From the NCBI RefSeq assembly GCF_036231905.1, contig NZ_JAZARE010000007.1, positions 186,001 through 250,000 on the forward strand: a stretch of 64,000 nucleotides of DNA. Reading direction: 5' to 3'. Both the position numbers and the translations under genes were made by a program. The DNA comes from CAMLIZ01 sp036231905 (GTDB lineage Bacteria > Pseudomonadota > Gammaproteobacteria > Burkholderiales > Burkholderiaceae_C). Positions 42,601 to 51,133 of the stretch are shown piece after piece. Below the pieces are notes generated by a model. It searched no databases and was not told where the DNA came from. It worked only from the letters and a program-made list of their open reading frames with translations. The first letter of the stretch is position 1. Each line of letters opens with the position of its first letter.

Positions 42601-43190
42601 TCGCGCAGCAGCCCGCGCATCACGAAGTACAGCACCAGCGTGGCCACCGCGCCCACGTAGGTCCACATCATGGAGCGCGTCGCGGTGGCCAGCGCAAAGA
42701 AGCCCGCGGAGATGATCAGCAGCGTGGGCAGGCCGAAGGCGAACAGCGCATAGGCGTAGTGGCCCAGGTGGAAGGCACCCACCTTCTCGGCGTCCAGCCA
42801 GGGCATGGTGGCGCCCACCATGATGGCCAGCGGCACCGAGGCCAGCACCAGCAGCGCGGCGCCCACCGCGCCCACGAAGCGGCCCACCAGGTAGCTGGAC
42901 TTGCCCATCGAGGTGGAGCGCAGGATGGGCGCGAACCCCGTCTCGTCGTCGCGGATCACCACGTTGGACACCATGGCCACCACGATGAAGGTGGCGAACA
43001 GCGTCATGATCGCCAGCGTCTGCAGGATGGCGAAGGGCGAGTTGACGTTGACGTTGCCCTTGCCGCCGATCTGGATCTGATCGACGGTGACCGAGCCGAA
43101 GGTGAGCAGGAAGAAGATCAGGCAGCCGACCCAGAAGACCGGGCTCTTGACCTGGTAACGCCACTCGAAGGTGGCAATGTGCTTGAGCAT
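39603..43190 (-). CDS. ABC-2 permease fused to M1-family peptidase domain
   Basis: A 1195-residue protein. The N-terminal ~560 residues carry about 12 hydrophobic segments of an ABC-2 permease (WRYQVKSPVFWVGCLIFFLL at the start). The C-terminal part is an M1 metallopeptidase with HEIAHQWWGHQ near 932 and the third zinc ligand Glu about 20 residues later (ATMLVESFAQYS). The gene lies 11 bases after its ATPase gene on the same strand. Such fusions are known in several Bacteroidetes and Proteobacteria; the substrate may be a peptide or the exported peptidase itself. ATG at 43190 is preferred to the GTG just before it. Confidence 0.87.
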   Translation of the reverse strand: MLKHIATFEWRYQVKSPVFWVGCLIFFLLTFGSVTVDQIQIGGKGNVNVNSPFAILQTLAIMTLFATFIVVAMVSNVVIRDDETGFAPILRSTSMGKSSYLVGRFVGAVGAALLVLASVPLAIMVGATMPWLDAEKVGAFHLGHYAYALFAFGLPTLLIISAGFFALATATRSMMWTYVGAVATLVLYFVMRGLLRDPQYDSIAALADPFGLSSLSIATKYWTAAERNTQLPPLTGALLANRLLWSGVALALFALAYRLFRFEQRGAKGKAASDKAATEGALPAPAARQVPLAAPRTDASTRRAQLWQLVRFDMAFVFRSPAFFVLMAIGVLNAGGALWFSGEVYGNGSYPVTRLMVQGLLGAFTLMPIIMAIFYAGELVWRDRERRTHEIVDATAAPDWAHLLPKLLAITVVLTAAALVGVLTGMLVQTFKGYTHYELSGYLLWFVLPSTIGAVLLAVLSVFVQVLVPQKFIGWAVMLLYIVSTIALGNAGFEHNLYNYAGTPPVPLSDFNGMARFWVGQAWLQVVWGAFALVLAVLSHALWRRGATTALKPRLRQLPRRLKGGALALLGAGALVWAGSGAWVFYNTNVLNRYLTEPEREALLADIEKALLAYEKVPQPKITAVTLDVQVYPRDTRVVTNGSYQVENRSGAPIDTLHINWFSMPLKLDSLEFPGATLDKEYPQYHYRIYKLQPALQPGERRTLRFATTLQERGFPNSAPLTRVVENGTFVDNAEITPGIGMNRNVLLTDRSKRRKHGLPAELRPPKLEDDKGRERTPFRADSDWVSADITVTTDADQTPMAPGYTVSDTTTNGRRTVRFRPDAPLNHFFSIQSARYAVQKDSWNGVDLAVYYHPAHAFNVPRMMSAMKLSLQMFSERFSPYQFKQARILEFPGYASFAQSFANTIPYSEDIGFLSHHTDPDKIDLVTYVTAHEIAHQWWGHQLVPGDQQGATMLVESFAQYSALLVMEKMYGKEQVRRFTKYELDRYLRARGGEVVEELPLNRVENQDYIHYRKGTLVMYWLREALGEDTVNRAMAKLLQQYAFKPAPYPNTRDFIQLLRAEAGPQHDALITDLLEKITLLDVKVTDAVAHKRADGRYEVKLNVDARKLYADGLGKETEAPLDEPFEVGVFTVEPGKAGFKAESVLKVERQPVRSGKQVLTLVVDKAPAFAGVDPYNKRIDRNSDDNLKRVEMK

Positions 43191-43201
43191 CACCCTCTCC
43201 T

Positions 43202-44107
43202 TCAGGCGGCCAGCTTGATGTGCTGCGTCTTGCCGTTGCTGCGCTGCCCGTGCAGGGTGGCGAAGTACACGTCCTCCAGCCCCGCCTCCACCGGCTCGAA
43301 GCCAGCTTCAGGCGCCTGCTCGGCCAGCACATGGATCACCGGGCGGCCGCCGCGCAGCCGGGTGGCGATGACGGCCATGCGCTCGCGGTAGGCGGCCAGC
43401 TGCTCCTTGTCGATGGCGCGCTGCCACACCTTGCCCTGCAGCTGGTCGATCAGCGCCTGCGGCGCGCCGCTGCTCACGATGCGCCCGCCCACCAGGATGG
43501 CCATGCGCGAACACAGGTCAGTCACGTCGTCGACGATGTGGGTGGACAGGATCACCACCACGTTCTCGCCGATCTCGGCCAGCAGGTTGTTGAAGCGGTT
43601 GCGTTCCTCCGGGTCCAGCCCCGCGGTGGGCTCATCCACGATGATGAGTTTGGGGTTGCCGATCAGCGCCTGCGCGATGCCGAAGCGCTGGCGCATGCCG
43701 CCGGAGAAGCCGGCGATCGCCTTCTTGCGCACGTCCCACAGGTTCACCTGCTGCAGGAGGGATTCCACCGTGTCCTTGCGCTCGCCGCGCGCGGCCACGC
43801 CCTTGAGCACCGCCAGGTGGTCCAGCATGTCATAGGCCGACACGCGGGGGTAGACACCAAAGTCCTGCGGCAGGTAGCCCAGCTGCGCCCGCAGCCTTTG
43901 CGGCTCGGCCAGCACGTCCAGCCCGTCGAAGCGGATCTCCCCCGCGGTGGGGATCTGCAAGGTGGCCAGGCAGCGCATCAGCGAGGACTTGCCGGCGCCG
44001 TTGGGCCCCAGCAGGCCGAACATGCCGCGCGGGATCTCCAGCGTCACGTCGTCCAGCGCGCGCGTGCCATTGGGGTAGGTGTGGGAGAGACGGGAAATCG
44101 ACAGCAT
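43202..44107 (-). CDS. ABC transporter ATPase, partner of the permease-peptidase fusion
   Basis: A 301-residue ATP-binding subunit of an ABC-2 exporter. It has Walker A GPNGAGKSS, signature FSGGMRQR, Walker B LIIVDEPTAGLD and H-loop STHIVDD. It would drive the permease-peptidase encoded directly downstream. The C-terminal ~75 residues after the H-loop form the usual extension that follows ABC-2 ATPases. No further subunit genes are present, so the transporter may be a two-component homodimer. Confidence 0.9.
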   Translation of the reverse strand: MLSISRLSHTYPNGTRALDDVTLEIPRGMFGLLGPNGAGKSSLMRCLATLQIPTAGEIRFDGLDVLAEPQRLRAQLGYLPQDFGVYPRVSAYDMLDHLAVLKGVAARGERKDTVESLLQQVNLWDVRKKAIAGFSGGMRQRFGIAQALIGNPKLIIVDEPTAGLDPEERNRFNNLLAEIGENVVVILSTHIVDDVTDLCSRMAILVGGRIVSSGAPQALIDQLQGKVWQRAIDKEQLAAYRERMAVIATRLRGGRPVIHVLAEQAPEAGFEPVEAGLEDVYFATLHGQRSNGKTQHIKLAA

Positions 44108-44263
44108 CGTAGGCCTCCTGGTGTTGTGTGCCTTGTGGGTCGGCGCACTGTAGGAGGCGGGTTGCGCGCCAGCAAGGGCGGCGCGGATGAACTGCAGATT
44201 CCCTGGGATGGGCGGCGGGTGCGCCCTGTTGTCCTCGGCAGCTGTCTCGTCCGGACGATCGCG

Positions 44264-47065
44264 TCAGCCTTTTTTGGCGCCCCGCTTCTTCTTCGGCGCC
44301 GGCGGCGCGCAGGCCGGCCCCACCGGCACCAGCGTGGTCAGCAGCCGGGAGAAGGGTTCTCCAACCACCCCTGGCTTCGGGCTCGGCGCCTCGCCGCCCT
44401 GCCCGTGTGCGGCACCGTGCTCGTGGCCGCCGCCTGCCACGGCGGTGTCGCCTGGGAAGTATTCACCTTCCATGTACACGCTCAGGTGATACGGCCCCGG
44501 CACCGGCGTGGCCGCGATGTGCACATGCGGCGGGCCCTCGCCGTGCACGGCCACTTTCATCTGATCGTCCGCATGTGCCGAGATCTTGGGGTCGCGGCGT
44601 TCGGCGTTGGCCAGTGCCAGTGCCGCATCGAACACCGGCACGTTGCGCTCGCGGTCGAGCGTATCGGGGTCGATCTGCTTCGGGTTGAGCACCGGGGCGA
44701 GCGCGGCGATGTCGGTGAGCGGCGACACCATGCGGGCGAATGCACGGCCCTGCACGGCGCGACCCTGCAGCACGTCGGCCTGCAGCTGCACCGACACACT
44801 CTCGCCCGCGGCCGGCAACGGCTTGTCCAGCACCAGCGCGTGGCGCAGGCGGGTGCGGGCGTAGATGTTCACCACCAGGTCGCAGGCCGGCTCGTCGTTG
44901 CGGTTGGTGCCCGGGGGCACGGCGTCCAGTGCATGCCTGGCGGTGGAGGGCAGGCTGCGCTGCGGCGTGCGCGCCTTGGGTGGCACCAGCAGCCGGGCGT
45001 ACTTTGGCCCGCGCAGGGTGCCGGCGGCCACCGGGGTCATCAGGCTGTCGATGCTGAACATCGCCATCGCGTCGAGATGCCGGGCCCGGTAGCTGGCCAT
45101 GAGCTGCCAGGTGCCCACCCAGCAGGCGGCGTCCGCGCCATCGCGGTCCAGCACCAGCGACAGGCGGCCGGCACCCCGGCGCGCGGTCACCCGCGGCAGG
45201 CGGCAGCAGTGGCCGCAGCCCGCGCCGTGCGCGCCCTCGTGGGCGGCGGATGATGCATCGCTGTAGAGCATGCTGCCGTCCGGCGCGTGCAACTGGAACG
45301 ACCAGTTCGCGTCGTCGAAGTCCATGCCCTGGGCGGTGATCAGGAAGTGCTCGTCGGCCGAGGTGGCATTGAAGTCGATGTGGGTGTGCTCGCCGGCAAA
45401 CAGCTCCAGCACCGGGTCGAACACCGCGCTGAAGCCGATGGCCGCGGCGAGCGCGTTGGAATAGAACTTGTCGATGGTGCCGGCGGTCTCGCCGTGGAAC
45501 ACCTGCGTGGTGCTCAGCGCGCGGCCCTTGTCCACCATGCTCTGCAGGGTCGGGTAGTCCACGTCCAGGCCGGTGCCGAAGCCCATCGCGAACACGGCGG
45601 TCGGCGCGAAGCTGCCGTTCGGGATGGAGTTCATCGGCGCGCCCGCAGTGAGCAGGCCGTCGGTGAGCATGGCCAGGTAGCGCCGGTCGTCGGCCGGCAG
45701 GCCGCCAAAAGGCGCGCTCACCAGCGTGTTCTTCACGTCCAGCAGCGCATCGGCCAGCGGTGTGCCGCCGCCGGGTGTCATGGCGGCCACGGCGGAATCG
45801 AAGGTGGCGCGGCTGAAGCCGGAGCCGGTTTTCACCAAGCCATAGCCGGGGCCGGCAAATACCGACTGGAACTCGTTGGCGCCCAGCTGGCGGAAGGTCT
45901 TGATGCCCACCACGGTGTAGATCGTGGCGCTGGCCTGCACCGTCTCGCAGTCCTGCAGGAAGGCGGACACGCCGCGCTTGGCCGCTTCCCATTTGGTGAC
46001 GTCGGGTGCGGCCACCGTCATCGGGTCAGGCGTCAGGCCTAGCATCGAGCCGGTGCGGTCCAGCCCCAGGCCGATGATGGCGATGGTGTCGTAGGTGTAG
46101 CCGTAGGCCGCGCGGTGGTCCAGGGTGTCCACGTTGCGTTGCACGCCCAGCGCGCTGAAGTCGGGCATTGGGATGGCGCTGGCGATCGGCGATGTGGTGC
46201 CGTAACCCGGGGTGGCGCCCACCCAGGGGTACATGGGGTCGTTGCGGTGGTGCGCCGGTTTGCCGCCGGCGGCCGGGTAGTCGGTGGCGTGGCCGTCGCA
46301 TTGCCACATGGCCCACAGCCGGTCCACGTTGGCGTGGTGCAGGAAGAAGATCGGGTCGAAAGCCGAGACCAGCGCGTCGCGCATGTGCGACACCATGCCG
46401 AACCAGGTGTGCATGCCGTTGTGCATGGCGGTGGCCCCGATCAACCCAGCGCCGCTTTCGAGCGCCAGCTGGAAATCGGCATAGGTGCTCTTGGCAAGCG
46501 TCTGGCTCATGTTGCCTGAGGGCGGCAGTGACGCCACCGCCCCGATGGCGCGCTTGAGCGGGCCGGCGCTCATGCCGAATGCGGAGGGCAGGCGCCAGCC
46601 GGTCAGGCCCGCGGGCCACCAGGCCGGCGCGGGCGTGGGGTTGGTGCCCGTGCCGGGTGCGTCCGCTGCGAAATAGCCGCTGCGCACTTCGTTGGACACC
46701 GTGCCGTTGGGGCCCATGAAGGTGTCGGTCATCAGGGTGGCTGGATCGCTCCAGTCCCAGTAGGGCAGCATCACGCCCGCCACCTTGGACTGCAGGTCCA
46801 GCTCCAGGCGATAAAGGAAGTAGCGGTGCCAGCTGAGGAAGCTGTAGGCGCCGCTGCCGCCATGGCCGAAGTTGACGTTCGGCGTGCCGGGCGCGAACGC
46901 GTTCTGGATCATGCGGTGCACGGCGACGTATTCGTCCCACTTGCTGTAGCGCTGGTCCGCCGGCGCGGCCGGGTTCACGATGTGCGCCTTCAGCAGCACG
47001 CAGGCGCGCACGAAGGCCTCCCGCTCGGCGGCGGTAAGGAACTTGGCGTTCTTTCGGATCCCCAT
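44264..47065 (-). CDS. Tyrosinase fused to a von Willebrand A domain
   Basis: A 933-residue fusion without signal peptide. The tyrosinase domain (1-~260) has probable CuA ligands H50, H68, H80 (FLSWHRYFL) and CuB ligands H215, H219 (AMHNGMH) and H243/H244 (FFLHHANVDRLW). A von Willebrand A domain follows (about 327-545). Its metal site looks complete: D336-R-T-G-S340, T435 (GGGTPLADAL) and D469 (LTDG). The last ~390 residues have a beta-rich part and a Cys-rich stretch (CGHCCRL, about 630). ATG has GGGAG upstream. The copper oxidase chemistry is well supported; the role of the VWA part is inferred to be adhesion or assembly. Confidence 0.85.
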   Translation of the reverse strand: MGIRKNAKFLTAAEREAFVRACVLLKAHIVNPAAPADQRYSKWDEYVAVHRMIQNAFAPGTPNVNFGHGGSGAYSFLSWHRYFLYRLELDLQSKVAGVMLPYWDWSDPATLMTDTFMGPNGTVSNEVRSGYFAADAPGTGTNPTPAPAWWPAGLTGWRLPSAFGMSAGPLKRAIGAVASLPPSGNMSQTLAKSTYADFQLALESGAGLIGATAMHNGMHTWFGMVSHMRDALVSAFDPIFFLHHANVDRLWAMWQCDGHATDYPAAGGKPAHHRNDPMYPWVGATPGYGTTSPIASAIPMPDFSALGVQRNVDTLDHRAAYGYTYDTIAIIGLGLDRTGSMLGLTPDPMTVAAPDVTKWEAAKRGVSAFLQDCETVQASATIYTVVGIKTFRQLGANEFQSVFAGPGYGLVKTGSGFSRATFDSAVAAMTPGGGTPLADALLDVKNTLVSAPFGGLPADDRRYLAMLTDGLLTAGAPMNSIPNGSFAPTAVFAMGFGTGLDVDYPTLQSMVDKGRALSTTQVFHGETAGTIDKFYSNALAAAIGFSAVFDPVLELFAGEHTHIDFNATSADEHFLITAQGMDFDDANWSFQLHAPDGSMLYSDASSAAHEGAHGAGCGHCCRLPRVTARRGAGRLSLVLDRDGADAACWVGTWQLMASYRARHLDAMAMFSIDSLMTPVAAGTLRGPKYARLLVPPKARTPQRSLPSTARHALDAVPPGTNRNDEPACDLVVNIYARTRLRHALVLDKPLPAAGESVSVQLQADVLQGRAVQGRAFARMVSPLTDIAALAPVLNPKQIDPDTLDRERNVPVFDAALALANAERRDPKISAHADDQMKVAVHGEGPPHVHIAATPVPGPYHLSVYMEGEYFPGDTAVAGGGHEHGAAHGQGGEAPSPKPGVVGEPFSRLLTTLVPVGPACAPPAPKKKRGAKKG

Positions 47066-47127
47066 GGCTGTCTCCCGTGGCCATCAGCGATGGCGCAGCT
47101 TGGGAGACGATGGGAGGCGGCGCAATC

Positions 47128-47160
47128 CCCTAGCCTTGCGCATCCGGCAGGCTAGGGGGA
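47128..47160. repeat. Inverted repeat between dppF and the tyrosinase gene
   Basis: CCCCTAGCC and GGCTAGGGG face each other around a 12-base loop. It is 60 bases upstream of the tyrosinase start and after the end of dppF. It has no T-tract, so a regulator site is as likely as a terminator. A related CCTAGGG dyad occurs at 62043-62062. Confidence 0.5.
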
Positions 47161-47188
47161 GGTGGGAACTTCCGGGCGGCCGCGCGGG

Positions 47189-48184
47189 TTACTGGGTGAC
47201 GGCCTTCAGGCCGGCCGCGATGTCCTCGGCGTAGTGGCAGGCCACCTCGGTGCCGTCCACCGGGCGCAGCTCGGGCACGTCGCTCACGCAGCGCTCGGTG
47301 GCGTACGGGCAGCGCTTGTGGAAGGTGCAGCCGCTGGGCGGATTCAAGGGCGAGGGCAGCTCGCCCACGATCTTGATCTTGTTGGCCCGGCGTGCCGCGT
47401 CGATGCTGGGCGTGGCCGACAGCAGGGCCTTGGTGTACGGATGCATCGGCAGCGAGAACAGGCGCGCCTTGGGCGCGAACTCCACCACCCGGCCGAGGTA
47501 CATCACCATCACCCGGTCGGCGATGTGCTCCACCACGCTCAGGTTGTGCGAGATGAACACATAGGCGATGCCGGTGCGCTCCTGCAGGTCCATGAACAGG
47601 TTGAGGATCTGCGCCTGGATGGACACGTCCAGCGCCGAGGTGGGCTCGTCGGCCACCAGCAGCTTGGGGGCGAGCATCATGGCGCGCGCGATCGCGATGC
47701 GCTGGCGCTGGCCGCCGGAGAACATGTGCGGGTACCTCTGCGCATGCTCCGGCCGCAGGCCCACCTGGGCCAGCATGGCGCTCACCTTGTCGCGCCGCTC
47801 GGCCGCGCTCATCGGCGTGTTCAGCAGCAGCGGCTCTTCCAGCATCTGCGCGATGCGCTTGCGCGGGTTGAGCGAGGCATAGGGGTTCTGGAACACCATC
47901 TGCACCCGCTTGCGCAGCGCCTTGGTCTGCGCCGCGCTGGCGCCGGTGGCGTCCATGCCGTCCAGCTGCAGGGTGCCGGCGGTGGGTTGTTCGATCAGGG
48001 TGAGCGCGCGCGCGAGGGTGCTCTTGCCGCAGCCGGATTCACCCACCACCGCCAGCGTCTGGCCCGGGTTCACGGTGAAGCTGACGCCGTTGAGTGCCTT
48101 CACGGTGGCGTGCGGCTTGAACATGCCGCGCGACACGTTGTAGTGGCGCGAGAGGTTGCGCGCTTCGAGCAGGGGTGCGGTCAT
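47189..48184 (-). CDS. dppF: Dipeptide/oligopeptide ABC transporter ATPase DppF
   Basis: A 331-residue ATPase of the Dpp/Opp type that energises peptide import. It has Walker A GESGCGKST, signature FSGGQRQR and Walker B LLVADEPTSALD. The C-terminal Cys motif GCTFHKRCPYATERC is typical of OppF/DppF and often binds an Fe-S cluster. The start overlaps the stop of dppD by four bases (ATGA). It is the last gene of the dppBCDF group. Confidence 0.93.
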   Translation of the reverse strand: MTAPLLEARNLSRHYNVSRGMFKPHATVKALNGVSFTVNPGQTLAVVGESGCGKSTLARALTLIEQPTAGTLQLDGMDATGASAAQTKALRKRVQMVFQNPYASLNPRKRIAQMLEEPLLLNTPMSAAERRDKVSAMLAQVGLRPEHAQRYPHMFSGGQRQRIAIARAMMLAPKLLVADEPTSALDVSIQAQILNLFMDLQERTGIAYVFISHNLSVVEHIADRVMVMYLGRVVEFAPKARLFSLPMHPYTKALLSATPSIDAARRANKIKIVGELPSPLNPPSGCTFHKRCPYATERCVSDVPELRPVDGTEVACHYAEDIAAGLKAVTQ

Positions 48185-49173
48185 GCGGGGGTCACCTCGT
48201 GGGCGGGCACCACGTTCAGCGGATACATGCAACGCGCCTGCCCGCCATCGGGCATGGGGTACAGGTCCGGATGGTCCACATGGCAGTTGGCGCGGGCGTT
48301 GGGGCAGCGCGGCGACAGCAGGCAGCCGGTGGGCCGGTCGTACATGCCGGGCACCACGCCGGCCAGCGTGGGCAGGCGCCTGGCGCCGCGGCTGGCTTCG
48401 GGGATGGAGGACAGCAGCGCCGCCGTGTAGGGATGGTGCGGCTGCTGGAACAGGGTGGGCACGGTCTGCGTCTCCACCACCTCACCGGCGTACATCACGG
48501 CGATGCGCTTCGCATGCTCGGCCAGCAGCGCCAGGTCGTGGGTGATGAGGATCAGCGCCATGTTCTGCTCGCGCTGCAGGCGCACCAGCAGGTCCAGCAC
48601 CTGGGCCTGGATGGTCACGTCCAGCGCGGTGGTGGGCTCGTCGGCGATCAGCAGCTTGGGTGCGCAGGCCAGCGCCATCGCAATCATCACGCGCTGGCTC
48701 ATGCCGCCGGACAGCTGGTGCGGATAGGCATTCAGGCGCGACAGCGGATCGGGGATCTCCACCAGCTTCAGCAGCTCCAGCGCACGATCGCGCATCTGCT
48801 GCTTGCTGCCCGGCTGGTGCACCTTCAGTGTCTCCATGATCTGGAAGCCGACGGTGTAGCTCGGGTTCAGGCTGGTCATCGGGTCCTGGAAGATCATCGC
48901 CATGTCGCGGCCGACGATCTTGCGGCGCTGGTTGGCGGAGAGCTTCAGCAGGTCCTGCCCGTCGAAGCTGAGCACATCGGCGCTCACGCGGCCGGGTGCT
49001 TCGATGAGGCCCATCAGCGCCAGCATGCTCACGCTCTTGCCGGAGCCGGATTCGCCCACCACGCCGAGCAGCTCACCGCGGTCCAGCGTGACGTCCACGC
49101 CCTTCACCGCAGCGAACGCCCGGCCCACCGGGCCGAACTCGACGGTGAGGTTTCTGATTTCGAGGAGGCTCAT
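48181..49173 (-). CDS. dppD: Dipeptide/oligopeptide ABC transporter ATPase DppD
   Basis: A 330-residue ATPase with Walker A GESGSGKS, signature LSGGMSQR, Walker B LLIADEPTTALD and the C-terminal Cys motif TGCLLSPRCPNARANC. It pairs with DppF to power the permease DppBC. The chosen ATG starts MSLLEIRNL; an upstream in-frame region reads into dppC. It follows dppC with a two-base gap. Confidence 0.93.
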   Translation of the reverse strand: MSLLEIRNLTVEFGPVGRAFAAVKGVDVTLDRGELLGVVGESGSGKSVSMLALMGLIEAPGRVSADVLSFDGQDLLKLSANQRRKIVGRDMAMIFQDPMTSLNPSYTVGFQIMETLKVHQPGSKQQMRDRALELLKLVEIPDPLSRLNAYPHQLSGGMSQRVMIAMALACAPKLLIADEPTTALDVTIQAQVLDLLVRLQREQNMALILITHDLALLAEHAKRIAVMYAGEVVETQTVPTLFQQPHHPYTAALLSSIPEASRGARRLPTLAGVVPGMYDRPTGCLLSPRCPNARANCHVDHPDLYPMPDGGQARCMYPLNVVPAHEVTPA

Positions 49174-49175
49174 GG

Positions 49176-50084
49176 TCAGGACAACTTCTTCATGCGGGGA
49201 TCGAGGGCATCGCGCAGGCCGTCGCCCATCAGGTTGATCGCCAGCACCGTGGTGAGGATCGCCACACCAGGGTAGGTGACCACCCAGTTGGCGCGTTCGA
49301 TGTAGTCGCGCGCCGAAGCGAGCATGGTTCCCCACTCCGGCGTGGGCGGCTGCGCGCCCAGGCCCAGGAAGCCCAGCGCCGCCGCGGTGAGGATGGCGTC
49401 GGAGAAGCCCAGCGTGGCGGTCACGATCACCGGCGCCATGCAGTTGGGCAGCACGGTGTCGAACATCAGGCGGAAGGTGCTCGCGCCGGCCAGCCGGGAG
49501 GCCACCACGTAGTCCTTGGCCAGCTCCGACATGGCACTGGCGCGCACCAGCCGCACGTAGCCGGGAATGGCCACCAGCGCGATCGCGAACATGGTGTTCA
49601 GCAGGCCGGGGCCCAGCACCGCCACCACCGCGATGGCCAGCAGCAGGCTGGGCAGGGCCAGCATCACGTCCATCAGGCGCAGGATGGCAATGCCCACGCG
49701 CGGGAAGAAGGCGGCCGTGAGGCCCAGCGCGATGCCGGGCAGCATGGACAGCACCACCGCCACCAGGCCGATCATCAGCGACAGGCGTGCGCCATGCAGC
49801 AGGCGCGACAGGATGTCGCGGCCGATGTCGTCGGTGCCGAGCAGGAAGCGGGTGCTGCCTTCCGCTGCCCAGGCGGGCGGGGTGAGCAGGGCGTCGCGGT
49901 ACTGCTCGATCGGGTTGTGCGGCGCCAGCACGTCAGCACCGAGGGCGCACAGGATGATCAGCGTGAAGTAGATCAGCCCGGCCAGCGCACCCTTGTTGGC
50001 GGCAAAGCTGTGCCAGAAGGCCTTGAAGGACGAAGGCGGCGCCGCGGTGTGGCTGACCTCGTCGGTTGCTAAGACTGCACTCAT
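49176..50084 (-). CDS. dppC: Peptide ABC transporter permease DppC
   Basis: A 302-residue inner-membrane permease with five or six helices and an N-terminal cytoplasmic segment. The family loop GADVLAPHNPIEQY and the EAA-like interaction loop AGASTFRLMFDTVLPNCMAPVI are present. It works with DppB as the channel for imported peptides. It follows dppB with a 12-base gap. Confidence 0.92.
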   Translation of the reverse strand: MSAVLATDEVSHTAAPPSSFKAFWHSFAANKGALAGLIYFTLIILCALGADVLAPHNPIEQYRDALLTPPAWAAEGSTRFLLGTDDIGRDILSRLLHGARLSLMIGLVAVVLSMLPGIALGLTAAFFPRVGIAILRLMDVMLALPSLLLAIAVVAVLGPGLLNTMFAIALVAIPGYVRLVRASAMSELAKDYVVASRLAGASTFRLMFDTVLPNCMAPVIVTATLGFSDAILTAAALGFLGLGAQPPTPEWGTMLASARDYIERANWVVTYPGVAILTTVLAINLMGDGLRDALDPRMKKLS

Positions 50085-50096
50085 GTCGATCCCCTG

Positions 50097-51125
50097 TTAT
50101 TTCGCATGGCGGATGCGCGGGTTGATCAGGCCGTACATCAGGTCGACCAGCAGGTTGACCACGATCACCAGGGTGGCGGTGATCAGGATGCCGCCCTGCA
50201 CCACGGGGTAGTCGCGCCGGCTGATCGCATCGATCAGCCACTTGCCCACGCCGGGCCAGGAGAAGATGGTTTCGGTGAGCACCGCGCCGCCGAGCAAGGT
50301 GCCCACCAGCAGGCCGATCACCGTGATCACCGGCACCAGCGCATTGCGCAGCGAATGCACGAACACGATGCGCGCCGGCGACAGGCCCTTGGCCTTGGCG
50401 GTGCGCACATAGTCCTCGCGCAGCACCTCCAGCATGCTGGAGCGCGTCATGCGCGCGATCACCGCCAGCGGCACCGTGCCCAGCACGATCGAGGGCAACA
50501 CCAGGTGCGACAGCGCCGACCTGAATGCACCCTCTTCGCCCGACAGCCAGGCATCGATCAGCATGAAGCCGGTGCGCGGCGCGATGTCAAACTCCAGCGC
50601 CATGCGGCCGGACACCGGCAACGCAAACTCGGGTGCGATGTTCCGCATGGCCACCGAGAAGAACATGATCAGCAGCAGGCCCCACCAGAAGATCGGCATC
50701 GAGAAGCCCGCGAGCGAGGCACCCATCACGCCATGGTCCAGCGCCGACCCGCGCTTGATGGCCGCCAGCACACCGGCCAGCAGCCCGGCCACCGCGGCAA
50801 AGCCCATCGCGCACACCGACAGCTCCAGCGTGGCGGGGAACAGCTTGGTGAACTCGCTCCACACCGGCTCATGGGTGACGAAGGACTCACCCAGGTTCAG
50901 GTGCAGCGCCTTCCACAGGTAGTTGCCGTACTGCTGGTACAGCGGCAGGTCCAGGCCGAGCTTGTGCAGCACTTCCGCATGGAAGGCCGGGTCCAGCCGG
51001 CGCTCACCGGCCATCACCTGCACCGGGTCGCCCGGGATCAGGTGGATGAGCGAAAACGCGAGCAGCGTGATGCCGAGGAAGGTGGGAATCACCAGCGCCA
51101 GGCGGCGCAACAGAAAACCGAACAT
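50097..51125 (-). CDS. dppB: Peptide ABC transporter permease DppB
   Basis: A 342-residue permease starting MFGFLLRRLALVIPTFLG with the usual HLIPGDPV loop. The EAA-like interaction loop lies in DYVRTAKAKGLSPARIVFVH and the C-terminus ends with a conserved DPR-like motif (INPRIRHAK). It follows the binding-protein gene at 51134 with an eight-base gap, so it is transcribed with it. Confidence 0.92.
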   Translation of the reverse strand: MFGFLLRRLALVIPTFLGITLLAFSLIHLIPGDPVQVMAGERRLDPAFHAEVLHKLGLDLPLYQQYGNYLWKALHLNLGESFVTHEPVWSEFTKLFPATLELSVCAMGFAAVAGLLAGVLAAIKRGSALDHGVMGASLAGFSMPIFWWGLLLIMFFSVAMRNIAPEFALPVSGRMALEFDIAPRTGFMLIDAWLSGEEGAFRSALSHLVLPSIVLGTVPLAVIARMTRSSMLEVLREDYVRTAKAKGLSPARIVFVHSLRNALVPVITVIGLLVGTLLGGAVLTETIFSWPGVGKWLIDAISRRDYPVVQGGILITATLVIVVNLLVDLMYGLINPRIRHAK

Positions 51126-51133
51126 GGTGTCCC

